Notes: generated by a model from the letters alone, not told the origin. DNA of 16,346 nucleotides from CAZVKN01 sp964627035 (GCA_964627035.1 CAZVKN010000051.1:1-16346); one strand, 5' to 3'; shown: positions 1-7,240, counted from the first letter of the stretch. Numbers and translations: made by a program.

Positions 1-252
1 GGTGTCACAGTTTCCGGTGACTATGCGTATGTAGCTGACTGGAATCACGGTTTGCGTGTAGTTAACATCAGCGATCCAGAAAATCCTGAGGAAGCAGGAT
101 ACTGCGATACGCCGGGATCTGCCCACGGTGTCACAGTTTCCGGTGACTATGCGTATGTAGCTGACTGGAATCACGGTTTGCGTGTAGTTAACATCAGCGA
201 TCCAGAAAATCCTGTGGAAGTTGGATACTATGATACACCGGGAATGGCTTCC
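1..252 (+). repeat. Tandem 126-bp coding repeat
   Basis: Bases 1-126 and 127-252 are consecutive 126-bp units (42 codons) of the propeller repeat. Bases 1-88 match 127-214 exactly; the first difference is at 89 versus 215, after which the units diverge. The array probably continues upstream of the window. Identity at silent positions points to recent duplication or gene conversion. Confidence 0.9.
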
Positions 253-627
253 GGTGTTGCTTTGTCGGACTATGGTTTGATCTATGTTGCAGATCGCACC
301 AATATGGGTATTTACCGTTTCACCGATCCTGCTGATGTTGATGATCCAACCATTTCTACTCCGAAGGAATTCAGGCTGTTCACTGCATACCCCAACCCCT
401 TCAACTCTACAACCACAATCAGATACGGACTACCATCACCTGATATTGTATCGCTGCAACTGTACAATCTATCAGGACAGCGAATAACCACACTGTATGA
501 AGGACACCAACAAGCGGGATTCCATTCGGAAACTATGTCAGCATCAGATTTGTCGTCGGGGCTCTATATAGTAAAATTGGAAGCATCGGAAAATATATTT
601 GCCAAAAAGGTAATGCTAATCAAGTGA
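1..627 (+). CDS. LVIVD-type repeat protein with C-terminal type IX secretion sorting domain (5'-truncated)
   Basis: The reading frame is open from base 1, so the gene begins upstream of the window; the first possible start codon here (TTG at 52) lies inside a repeat and is not the real start. About 110 visible residues are propeller-like repeats of 42 residues. Each carries a YVADW...GLRVVNISDPENP core typical of LVIVD-repeat proteins, which are thought to form beta-propellers. The last 85 or so residues read as a secretion-associated Ig-like tail: a YPNPFN motif, then a beta-rich stretch ending in GLYIVKL and KKVMLIK. This is the signature of the type IX (Por) sorting domain of the FCB group. 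The protein should therefore be exported and left on the surface or released. Its ligand or substrate cannot be told. The two complete repeats are nearly identical at the DNA level, suggesting recent duplication. Confidence 0.85.
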   Translation, partial: GVTVSGDYAYVADWNHGLRVVNISDPENPEEAGYCDTPGSAHGVTVSGDYAYVADWNHGLRVVNISDPENPVEVGYYDTPGMASGVALSDYGLIYVADRTNMGIYRFTDPADVDDPTISTPKEFRLFTAYPNPFNSTTTIRYGLPSPDIVSLQLYNLSGQRITTLYEGHQQAGFHSETMSASDLSSGLYIVKLEASENIFAKKVMLIK

Positions 628-671
628 GAAAGTGAAAAATTAAGAAGGTGAAAAAGGGGGAGCACTGCAAA

Positions 672-735
672 TTGTCACTCTGAAGCGAAGTGAAGGGGCT
701 GACCGAGAGATTCTTCACTGCGTTCAGAATGACAG
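672..735. repeat. Imperfect inverted repeat with TGTCATTCTGA-like ends
   Basis: The left arm (672-695) and right arm (713-735) form an inverted repeat. The right arm read on the minus strand is TGTCATTCTGAACGCAGTG; the left arm is the same motif with a few changes. The arms flank a GAGAGATTC-type centre. Sequences of the form TGTCATTCTGA...GAAGAATCTC recur in many bacterial genomes as intergenic palindromes. It lies just past the stop codons of two convergent genes (1-627 on plus, napD on minus) and may fold at the ends of both transcripts, but there is no T-run for a classical terminator. Confidence 0.6.
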
Positions 736-744
736 AAAATCCGT

Positions 745-999
745 TCAATCTGCTGTGAGTCCCTCCCCCTCATCCCCCACATAATTATATGCCATATCCG
801 CAGTCACCACATAGGGAAGATCCTGAATCTGCCTGAATTTATTCATTTCCTCCTCGCTGTTTTCGCCCTCTATCGTCACAATAATCCGTACCTTGTCGTC
901 ATGGAAGTGCAGCTCGCACAGATCGGACTCCTCTATTATTGCGAGTAGCATAGTCACATTGTGCGGCAGCGTTTTGATCACAATTGAAGAAATATTCAT
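745..999 (-). CDS. napD: NapD, cytoplasmic chaperone for nitrate reductase NapA
   Basis: An 84-residue protein that begins MNISSIVIKTLP and continues with a central VRIIVTIEGENSEEE strand-helix, the ferredoxin-like fold of NapD. NapD binds the twin-arginine signal peptide of NapA in the cytoplasm and delays its export until the molybdenum cofactor is loaded. The length is normal for the family (about 80-90 residues). Its ATG overlaps the napF stop codon in an ATGA (996-999), so the two are probably translationally coupled. It is the last gene of the operon. NapD proteins are divergent, so the call rests on the start motif, size and position. Confidence 0.85.
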   Translation of the reverse strand: MNISSIVIKTLPHNVTMLLAIIEESDLCELHFHDDKVRIIVTIEGENSEEEMNKFRQIQDLPYVVTADMAYNYVGDEGEGLTAD

Positions 1000-1508
1000 T
1001 CAGTGATTCCATCCTGAAAAATTGTAATAGCATCGGTCGGACAGCCGCGCACACACAATCCGCAACGACTGCATTCATCCATGCTGATTCGAGGTTTAAG
1101 TAAGTTTTGCAGCTTGACAGCCTGATCACGGCAGATCATTGCGCAGGTGTGACATACTACTCCGTTCCAACCGATGCAGTCCATCAAATCAATTGTAATA
1201 TTGCCGGTTATGTCAGGTGAGTTGGTGATGTTAAGCACCGGATGCGGACACGCTTCAGCACACTTCAGGCAGAATGTACATCCCGCAACTCTAAAATCGA
1301 GATGCGGGATGCCTTGCTCATCCCTGCCAACGATCTCTTCCGGGCAGGATTCGACGCAGTTTCCTTCGCAATCGGGACAGTAAACCGCAAACAGTTTCCG
1401 GTCAGAATTGTAAGGAAGATTAACAGGAGATCTGACACCTGCATTGTGAAGATCAAGCCTGAACGGCTCTACAAGGCTTTTCAGGAAACCACGTCGGTCA
1501 ACAGACAT
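996..1508 (-). CDS. napF: NapF, ferredoxin-type iron-sulfur protein of the Nap system
   Basis: A 170-residue protein with sixteen cysteines in four groups: C44/47/51/55, C77/80/83/87, C111/119/122/126 and C146/149/152/156. The second and last groups are classical CxxCxxCxxxCP ferredoxin motifs. The N-terminus has a DRRGFLKSL stretch, as many NapF proteins do; it resembles a Tat motif but is not followed by a hydrophobic region, so a cytoplasmic location is expected. NapF is thought to help mature or reduce the iron-sulfur centre of NapA. The start lies 6 nt after the napB stop and the end overlaps napD. In Campylobacter the napB-napD interval is occupied by napL; in Wolinella it holds napF and napL. 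No napL is present here. Confidence 0.85.
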   Translation of the reverse strand: MSVDRRGFLKSLVEPFRLDLHNAGVRSPVNLPYNSDRKLFAVYCPDCEGNCVESCPEEIVGRDEQGIPHLDFRVAGCTFCLKCAEACPHPVLNITNSPDITGNITIDLMDCIGWNGVVCHTCAMICRDQAVKLQNLLKPRISMDECSRCGLCVRGCPTDAITIFQDGITE

Positions 1509-1514
1509 ATGAAC

Positions 1515-2090
1515 TTATCTCACGCCTTCGTTCAGATCTTCCAACAGACTGGATGAGTTCCTGCTAGCATCGTTGCGATATTCAGCTTTGAAGCTGTTCC
1601 TAACAAGAGGCTTGGCATCGGTCACAGTTGCATGGCACAAAGTGCAGTTGTAGTTTGCACCGCTTAGCTTGTCGAGCTGTTTGTCATTGCGAATGTCGTA
1701 CATGTGGGAAGCGGGCACGGACGTCGCTTCCATGTCAGCAGCAATCTCAGGATCGTGACAATCGAGGCACATATTTGACTTGAGGGTAACCGGTACAAAT
1801 TCCGCAATGTTATGCGGGATCATCGGCGGGGCATTTTCAAACGAGCGATCAATAACCTGACTTTTGCCTGCTTCTGCAAGTTTCATCTCCGACTGGGGAA
1901 CAACAAGCTCCTCATTCATCAGTGTACCTTTCCGCAGTCCCAGCTCATCGTCAGAAATTGTGACTTCCGGTACAGGCTGAGTCTTGACCGGTTCCGGCTT
2001 TGGCGTCTGAACTTTACATGCACACGAAACGGTCAATATAACCGCTGTGAGTGCGAGCAGAACAATCGTGATTTTAATAAGGTTGTTCAC
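1515..2090 (-). CDS. napB: NapB, di-heme cytochrome c subunit of periplasmic nitrate reductase (probable lipoprotein)
   Basis: A 191-residue protein. Two heme c sites are visible: CLDCH at 108-112 and CTLCH at 149-153. The family signatures PPMIPH (H93, probable axial ligand), SHMYD (H129, probable axial ligand) and TDAKPLVRN are all present. NapB passes electrons from the quinol dehydrogenase to NapA in the periplasm. The start is GTG at 2088-2090, because GGAGGA lies 4-5 nt upstream and the nearby upstream ATG is followed at once by a stop. Residues 1-22 are a hydrophobic signal ending in LTVSC, which reads as a lipobox with C23 as the lipidated residue. A second cysteine (C25) follows, then a Pro/Lys-rich linker to about residue 43. 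A 175-bp gap separates it from napH. Confidence 0.93.
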   Translation of the reverse strand: MNNLIKITIVLLALTAVILTVSCACKVQTPKPEPVKTQPVPEVTISDDELGLRKGTLMNEELVVPQSEMKLAEAGKSQVIDRSFENAPPMIPHNIAEFVPVTLKSNMCLDCHDPEIAADMEATSVPASHMYDIRNDKQLDKLSGANYNCTLCHATVTDAKPLVRNSFKAEYRNDASRNSSSLLEDLNEGVR

Positions 2091-2145
2091 AAATCCTCCA
2101 TAGATTTAATATGTGTAAATGTTGTTATTTTCTTTTTGTGAGTAT

Positions 2146-2199
2146 GGGAAGCACCGACATTCTTGTCGGTGTGCATGGACAGGAATGTCGATGCTCCCC
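2146..2199. repeat. 54-bp double-hairpin repeat (copy 1) between napH and napB
   Basis: An outer GGG.../...CCC stem encloses two hairpins. The first is a perfect 8-bp stem, CACCGACA, closed by a TTCT loop. The second is CATGGACA with a GGAA loop and one mismatch. The same architecture, length (54 bp), loop types and GACATTC/GAATGTC core recur at 4044-4097. It sits in an unusual 175-bp gap within an otherwise tightly packed operon. Confidence 0.75.
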
Positions 2200-2265
2200 G
2201 ATCTAATTCGTTAAATCCCTGTAGTCTGGCTTGCTCAAGTCCGACGATGCAAATACCTCGCCACA

Positions 2266-3072
2266 CTACAAATTCTTCCTCAACCGAAACATCATCGCAT
2301 CATCAGCACAGACATCAATGCATTTCCCGCAGTTACTGCACTCGCCTGCCAGCACCATTTCGTCACGTTTTCCGATCATCGGCATCACCTGCGGTTCAGG
2401 ACAAACATCTCGACAAAGCATACAGAGCGTACATTTGTCCCTAATGTGATCAATGCGGATCAGGCTTTTAACCGATATTAGCGAATAAAAGCCGCCGAGT
2501 GGACACAGATGACCGCAAAATCCGTTCTTCAGTACAAACAGGTCAAACAGAAATATCGCCACTGCAACCAACCAACCATAACCCATACCGTAGATGATTC
2601 CGCGATGAATGATGGATACAGGACTGATTAGCTCAAATGTCGCATAGCCAAGCATAAATGACAGCAGCAATCCTAATCCCATTACCCAATATCGTATCTT
2701 GCGGCTGATACGAACCGGACGATCATCTTTGTCAAAGTTCAACTTTCTCCGCAAACCGTTCGCTGCATCGGTGACAAGGTTGACCGGACAAACCCATGCG
2801 CAAAACGCTCTACCACCGATGATTGCATAGAACAGCACTGCGATAACACCACCAATGAGCAGACTGCTCGTGATCGTTGCACCTGCCAATGCCATCTGAA
2901 GCAGCGCATAGGGATCACTCAGCGGAATAGTGTCAAGGAGTTCAGAATAGCTGAGGTTTCCCTTGAGTATGTCAAAGCTCAGCACATTAGCAGCAACGAA
3001 CAACCCCATTGTTGCAATCTGAATGACTCGCCTTGAGATGAGATACCTGTTTCGGTAGAACATACTACTCAT
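2266..3072 (-). CDS. napH: NapH, membrane quinol dehydrogenase iron-sulfur subunit
   Basis: A 268-residue membrane protein with about four hydrophobic segments (near residues 16-33, 68-87, 128-147 and 165-182). It has two CxxxCP motifs on the cytoplasmic side (C91/C95 in CAWVCP and C186/C190 in CGHLCP). Two 4Fe-4S motifs follow at the C-terminus (C214/217/220/224 and C245/248/251/255). This is the NapH pattern. With NapG it oxidises menaquinol and feeds NapB and NapA, taking the place of NapC, which is absent from the window. The start overlaps the end of napG by 8 nt, so coupled translation is likely; a second in-frame ATG three codons later is possible. Confidence 0.93.
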   Translation of the reverse strand: MSSMFYRNRYLISRRVIQIATMGLFVAANVLSFDILKGNLSYSELLDTIPLSDPYALLQMALAGATITSSLLIGGVIAVLFYAIIGGRAFCAWVCPVNLVTDAANGLRRKLNFDKDDRPVRISRKIRYWVMGLGLLLSFMLGYATFELISPVSIIHRGIIYGMGYGWLVAVAIFLFDLFVLKNGFCGHLCPLGGFYSLISVKSLIRIDHIRDKCTLCMLCRDVCPEPQVMPMIGKRDEMVLAGECSNCGKCIDVCADDAMMFRLRKNL

Positions 3073-3874
3073 CGGACAGGATATCCTCGTTCAAGTAGTC
3101 AACCGGATCCCGATTGCTGCGCTCTGTTTCGTTCCTGATTTGGCTTCGGTTGGGGTCAATACGGCTTTCGTCAGCACTGTCCCATCCCTTGATATATCGC
3201 GCATCAACTGAACCCTGAACGACATCAAGCGGCAGTACGGTAATGCTCGCCTTGTCCGTAATGCAGGCATGTTCGCACAGACCGCATCCGGTGCAGTGAT
3301 CAGGATCAATATACGGTATCAGAGTTGCATGCATTCCGGTGCGACGATTGCGATCATAGTCAAGTGTTATCGCTCTGTCAATCAGCGGACAGACCCGATA
3401 ACAGGCATCACACTGAATTCCCCAGTACGCCAGACATGACTTATTGTCAACGACAGCAATCCCAATTTTCGCTTTGTTGATATCAAGAACAGGTTTACCA
3501 TCCCGCTCAACGCTGACACTGGCTTCATCCAGCGCACCCGAAGGACAGACTGGAACACACGGGATATCCTGACACATATAACACGGTACATCACGAGGTA
3601 TAAAGAACGGTGTCCCAAGCGGTTTGTCGTCACCTGGTGCTGCGAGCTTCAGCGTGTCATAGGGACAAGCTTGAACACACAGACCACACTTAATGCAGTG
3701 AGCGAGGAATTCATCCGTATCCAACGCACCCGGGGGACGCAACACCAAAGGAGACGAAGCGACCTCGTGGACAACTCCGCTCCAGGCTATCCCCCCGACC
3801 GCAGCCAATCCGGCAGATTTCATTAACTGCACAAGAAACCTGCGGCGTCGGGCATCTATTTTTTCTTCAGACAT
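3065..3874 (-). CDS. napG: NapG, periplasmic quinol dehydrogenase iron-sulfur subunit (Tat substrate)
   Basis: A 269-residue ferredoxin-type protein with a twin-arginine signal (RRRRFLVQL at 9-17, then a hydrophobic AGLAAVGGIA). Four 4Fe-4S motifs follow: C60/63/66/70, C98/101/106/110, C147/155/158/162 and C194/197/200/204. NapG is exported folded and docks on NapH at the outer face of the inner membrane, moving electrons from menaquinol towards NapB. The C-terminal 40 residues are polar and lack cysteines. A 266-bp gap filled with repeats separates it from napA, yet strand and gene order argue for one operon. No strong Shine-Dalgarno sequence is visible before its ATG. Confidence 0.93.
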   Translation of the reverse strand: MSEEKIDARRRRFLVQLMKSAGLAAVGGIAWSGVVHEVASSPLVLRPPGALDTDEFLAHCIKCGLCVQACPYDTLKLAAPGDDKPLGTPFFIPRDVPCYMCQDIPCVPVCPSGALDEASVSVERDGKPVLDINKAKIGIAVVDNKSCLAYWGIQCDACYRVCPLIDRAITLDYDRNRRTGMHATLIPYIDPDHCTGCGLCEHACITDKASITVLPLDVVQGSVDARYIKGWDSADESRIDPNRSQIRNETERSNRDPVDYLNEDILSDE

Positions 3875-3925
3875 TGGTCTGTTAACGGAGTTTGTTTTGT
3901 CAAACCCGCTCTAGCAATTTCAGGC

Positions 3926-3999
3926 GTCAAACCACCGTGGCTGACACTACATACTTTTAACATCAACACGATAGCTGTCAGGTACGGCGACCTGACAGC
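3926..3999. repeat. Two-lobed palindromic repeat of the GCTGTCA family (napA-napG gap)
   Basis: Lobe one (3926-3946) is a diverged palindrome around CACCGTGG with GTCA/TGACA ends. Lobe two (3974-3999) is a near-perfect 26-bp palindrome with GCTGTCAGGT and ACCTGACAGC arms around a CGGCG-containing centre. Read in reverse complement, the whole two-lobed unit aligns with 11344-11421, including the AT-rich 27-28 nt between lobes, so both are copies of one element in opposite orientation. Confidence 0.75.
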
Positions 4000-4018
4000 C
4001 GTGGATAATGTTCAGAGT

Positions 4019-4034
4019 ACACGCTTCAGCGTGT
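4019..4034. repeat. Small hairpin in the napA-napG gap
   Basis: ACACGC and GCGTGT form a 6-bp stem closed by a TTCA loop. It stands between the GCTGTCA-family element and the 54-bp double hairpin, so the 266-bp gap carries three adjacent foldable units. Its role is unknown; it has no T-run on either strand. Confidence 0.45.
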
Positions 4035-4043
4035 CCCAATTGC

Positions 4044-4097
4044 GGGGAGCATGGACATTCGTGTCCATGCAGGCTGACAGGAATGTCAGCCCTCCCC
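4044..4097. repeat. 54-bp double-hairpin repeat (copy 2) between napA and napG
   Basis: GGGGA and TCCCC form an outer stem around two perfect hairpins: GCATGGACA with a TTCG loop, and GGCTGACA with a GGAA loop. The length, order and loop classes are the same as in the copy at 2146-2199, while the stem bases differ in compensating pairs. This argues that the folded shape, as DNA or RNA, is what has been kept. Confidence 0.78.
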
Positions 4098-4140
4098 TGT
4101 TGGCAATCCGTTTAATCTGTTCAGTTCGTTGTGAATACTC

Positions 4141-6918
4141 TTACGCCTTATACACCTTCACAGCACACTTCTTGAAGTCAGTCTCCTTCGATATCGGGCA
4201 TGTGTGATCGAGTGTCACCTTGTTGATAAACACCCTTTCGTCAAAGAACGGCACGAAGATCGAACCTTCCGGCATACGGTTACGACCGCGAGTTTCGATG
4301 CGTGCTTTTATCCGTCCACGACGGCTCTCGATCCAGATCATATCCCCGTCCTGCATGCCTTGATCAGTAGCATCCTTGCCGTTCATAAAGCACAGCGCTT
4401 CCGGTACAGCGCGGTACAATTCAGGTACTCTCATCGTCATGGTTCCGGTGTGCCAATGCTCCAGCACGCGTCCGGTACACATCCACAGTGGATACTCCTT
4501 GTCAGGCATTTCCGGTGGATCCATGTATGGACGGAAGAATATCTTTGCCTTGTTTGGCAGCTTGGTCTTATCACCGGGTTTTGGTCCTTTGAGATCTCCG
4601 CTCGGAATTGCCTTCAGTGCCGGTCCGTAGAATGCAAACTTATTACCGTTGCCGAGCTTTGCAGCATACTTATCGTATTCAGCGTTGAATCGCCATAGGG
4701 TCTCCTCGCCGTCAATGACGGGCCACTTCAAGCCGCGGTTTTTATGGTAAGTGTCAAAATCGGCAAGGTCATGCTGATGATCCACACCGAACTGGCGATA
4801 CTCTTCCCACAGCGCTTTGTGGACAAAATAGCCGTATCCCTTGAATCCTTCGACATCGCGACCGTCACCCGCAGCCTCAGTGTTTGCGAACCCTTCACCG
4901 ATAGGATCGGGCCAAGCATATTTTTTCGCATGTTCGGTTTTCTGGTACAGCACGTCGAACAGAGTGTCGCTCTCGCTGTAACCCATTGCTACCGCTTTAG
5001 CGAGCACATCCGGCAGCGTGAGCTTATCATTAATCTTCCACTCCTTCCACACTTCGCCCAGCGTAAAGTGCTTGGCGAACTCCATCGTCTGCCAGATGTC
5101 CGGCATCGCTTTGCCGACCGGAGTTACCTGCTGTCTCCAATGTTGAGTCCGACGTTCGGCGTTACCGTAAGCCCCCCACTTTTCATAGATCATGGCACTC
5201 GGCAGTATCAGATCGGCGACTTTGGCTGAAATGGTCGGATAGCCGTCGGAAACCACGATAAAGTTGTCCATCTCACGAGCTGCCTTGATCCAGTGATTGG
5301 CGTTTGCGGTGTTCTGCCACGGGTTACACACCTGCACCCAAGCCCATTTAACCGTACCGTCTTCCATGTCACGCAGAAGCTTGGTATAGTGTGATCCCGG
5401 TTTCGGATTGAGAGTTCCTGCCGGTAGTTTCCAAAGCTTCTCGGACACCTCACGATGTTTGCCGCTTTTGACGACCATGTCAGCAGGCAAGCGGTGAGCG
5501 AACGTACCGACTTCACGTGCGGTACCACATGCTGACGGCTGACCTGTCAGGCTGAACGCACCGTTACCCGGCATGGACTGCTTGCCGAGCAGCAGGTGGA
5601 TCATATACGCCTGCTCATTAACCCACGTTCCGCGTGAATGTTGGTTGAATCCCATCGTCCAGAAACTGGTGACTTTGCGACCCTTCTCCATGTACAAGTC
5701 TGCCAATGATTTCAGTTTCTTTTTGAAATTTTCGTCGGACTCGTGTGGATCACCCTTGGCGATGCGGGTTACAAAGTCTGCTGTGTAAGGTTCAAGACCT
5801 TTCTTGAACTCCTCGAATGTGATCATCCAGTGAGCACCGGCTTTAGCAGCGTGCTTCATCTTCATCTCATCTCCGGCTTTGACACCAAGATAAGACAGTG
5901 CTTCCGCTTCATCCTCGCTGATGATCTTGCTGTTTTGCTTGGAGATGCTCTCCATCTCTTTTGCGTCGTACTTGGCGGGATCGGTTTTGCCACGCATTCC
6001 GTAGCCGGTGTCAACAAATCCGGTGGCGAACACGCAGTACTTCTTCACGAAGTCCCAGTCAATGGCATCCGGGTTATTGTACACGATTTCGCGGGCGAGA
6101 TAGTTCATAATGGCGAGGTCGGTCTGCGGCTTGAAGATAATTTCCATATCTGCCAGGTCGGAACAGCGGTTGGTGAAGGTGGTCAGGTTGACGACCTTCA
6201 CCTTATCCGGATCGGACAGTTTTCGGTCAGAAACCCGTGACCACAGGATCGGGTGCATCTCAGCCATATTCGCACCCCACACCGCAATGGTATCCGCATA
6301 CTCAATGTCGTCGTAGGATCCGGCAGGTTCGTCAATTCCAAATGTCTGGATAAATCCGGCGACAGCACTCGCCATGCAGTGACGAGCATTGGGATCAATG
6401 TTGTTGCTGCGGAAGCCGGCTTTCATCAGTTTGGCAGATGTGTATCCTTCCTGGATAGTGTACTGACCGGATCCGAAAATGCTGACGCCCGTCGGTCCTA
6501 GCTCGTTGTAGGCACTCTTGAACTGCTGAGCCATTACTTCAAAGGCGTGTTTCCAAGTGACAGGCTTGAATTTGCCTTTCTTGCTAAACTCGCCGTCAGC
6601 ACCGACACGCAGCAACGGCTCGGTCAGTCTGTCAGCACCGTACATAATCTTGGCGTTGAAATAGCCTTTGATGCAATTCAGACCGCGATTGACGGGGGCG
6701 GCGGGATCACCTTTTATGGCGACTATGCGGTCATCTTTGGTGGCGACCATAATTCCACAGCCTGTCCCGCAGAACCGACACACAGATTTATCCCATCGCC
6801 ATCCGGCTTCGGCTTTGTCTTTGGCAGCAAACGCATCCGCCGGTATTTTCATGCCGATTGCTGTTGCTGCAGATGCTGCAGCGGTAGTTTTAATAAAGTC
6901 CCTTCGTGTCAGGGTCAT
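4141..6918 (-). CDS. napA: NapA, catalytic molybdenum subunit of periplasmic nitrate reductase
   Basis: A 925-residue molybdopterin enzyme that reduces nitrate to nitrite in the periplasm. It has a twin-arginine signal (TRRDFIK at 4-10, cleavage near residue 31). The 4Fe-4S site is C47/C50/C54/C82, in CRFCGTGCG and NCIKGYF. The probable Mo ligand is C181 in NARHCMASA, followed by EPAGSYDD and WGANMAEMHP. The C-terminus has the VLEHWHTGTMT pterin-binding region. E. coli-type NapA has about 830 residues. The extra segments here (for example around 330-385 and 770-820) and the overall wording match the roughly 925-residue NapA of Campylobacter and Wolinella as I remember it. The start is fixed by a strong AAGGAGGT six or so nt upstream (6923-6930). 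It is the first gene of napAGHBFD, and a promoter candidate lies about 120 nt upstream. Confidence 0.97.
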   Translation of the reverse strand: MTLTRRDFIKTTAAASAATAIGMKIPADAFAAKDKAEAGWRWDKSVCRFCGTGCGIMVATKDDRIVAIKGDPAAPVNRGLNCIKGYFNAKIMYGADRLTEPLLRVGADGEFSKKGKFKPVTWKHAFEVMAQQFKSAYNELGPTGVSIFGSGQYTIQEGYTSAKLMKAGFRSNNIDPNARHCMASAVAGFIQTFGIDEPAGSYDDIEYADTIAVWGANMAEMHPILWSRVSDRKLSDPDKVKVVNLTTFTNRCSDLADMEIIFKPQTDLAIMNYLAREIVYNNPDAIDWDFVKKYCVFATGFVDTGYGMRGKTDPAKYDAKEMESISKQNSKIISEDEAEALSYLGVKAGDEMKMKHAAKAGAHWMITFEEFKKGLEPYTADFVTRIAKGDPHESDENFKKKLKSLADLYMEKGRKVTSFWTMGFNQHSRGTWVNEQAYMIHLLLGKQSMPGNGAFSLTGQPSACGTAREVGTFAHRLPADMVVKSGKHREVSEKLWKLPAGTLNPKPGSHYTKLLRDMEDGTVKWAWVQVCNPWQNTANANHWIKAAREMDNFIVVSDGYPTISAKVADLILPSAMIYEKWGAYGNAERRTQHWRQQVTPVGKAMPDIWQTMEFAKHFTLGEVWKEWKINDKLTLPDVLAKAVAMGYSESDTLFDVLYQKTEHAKKYAWPDPIGEGFANTEAAGDGRDVEGFKGYGYFVHKALWEEYRQFGVDHQHDLADFDTYHKNRGLKWPVIDGEETLWRFNAEYDKYAAKLGNGNKFAFYGPALKAIPSGDLKGPKPGDKTKLPNKAKIFFRPYMDPPEMPDKEYPLWMCTGRVLEHWHTGTMTMRVPELYRAVPEALCFMNGKDATDQGMQDGDMIWIESRRGRIKARIETRGRNRMPEGSIFVPFFDERVFINKVTLDHTCPISKETDFKKCAVKVYKA

Positions 6919-6922
6919 ACCG

Positions 6923-6930
6923 ACCTCCTT
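6923..6930 (-). promoter_or_regulatory. Strong ribosome binding site of napA
   Basis: On the minus strand this reads AAGGAGGT, an ideal Shine-Dalgarno sequence four nt before the napA ATG. It decides the start codon and shows that the organism uses ordinary SD-led initiation. Confidence 0.8.
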
Positions 6931-7045
6931 AGGTTTCTATATGAAATATCTGTTTTTTATTGTCTGTTCTGTTTGAGAGCAAGGTGTGCATCGAGATAGG
7001 ATCATAGCGAGTCTATTCGGATAAATGGATCAAGTTATCAGTAAG

Positions 7046-7074
7046 AATATAACCATTGAGAATATAAATTTCAA
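7046..7074 (-). promoter_or_regulatory. Candidate sigma-70-type promoter of the nap operon
   Basis: On the minus strand, TTGAAA (7069-7074) and TATATT (7046-7051) are separated by exactly 17 nt. Transcription would begin near 7039, giving a leader of about 120 nt before napA. The same two hexamers at the same spacing occur in front of the ferritin gene. This is consensus matching only; if the organism uses a Bacteroidetes-like sigma factor the elements would differ. Confidence 0.4.
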
Positions 7075-7215
7075 GAGAAACGCACTAATTAGACAGGGAA
7101 AAAATCATTTCAGTGAGATTGTAGCATTTTTGTGATACAGTTTGTCCGAGAGTTCTGATTATCAGCTTTCATTCCGCAGTATCTGATAGTAATATGTTGA
7201 GAATATGTGTGATAT

Positions 7216-7240
7216 GCTGTCAGCCACGGCGGCTGACAGC
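7216..7240. repeat. 25-bp palindrome of the GCTGTCA family upstream of nap
   Basis: A near-perfect palindrome with GCTGTCAGCC and GGCTGACAGC arms around ACGGC. With its flanks (ATGCTGTCA...TGACAGCGG) it matches the second lobe of the 163-bp element at 11301-11463. A TGTCCGAGA motif lies 73 nt upstream (7143-7151), the same offset (74 nt) as in that element, so 7143-7240 is probably a decayed copy whose first lobe has been lost. The rest of the 463-bp gap between ferritin and napA (6919-7381) holds the nap promoter candidate, a TGCCT/AGGCA mini-hairpin near 7291-7304 and the ferritin terminator. I see no gene in it. Confidence 0.65.

Noticed and set aside
1..252. CRISPR-like array
   Set aside because: The units are contiguous in-frame protein repeats of 126 bp with no spacers.
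996..1508. Tat-exported NapF because of its RR motif
   Set aside because: There is no hydrophobic h-region after the arginines; NapF proteins with such starts are cytoplasmic.
5743..6240. Open frame of 165 codons antisense to napA
   Set aside because: It lies wholly inside a certain gene, has no family motifs or RBS, and is explained by codon bias of napA.
7024..7041. Possible FNR/NnrR box upstream of napA
   Set aside because: One TTGAT half-site is present on the minus strand, but the second half (ATCAA at the right spacing) is missing, so it is not a recognisable FNR dyad.
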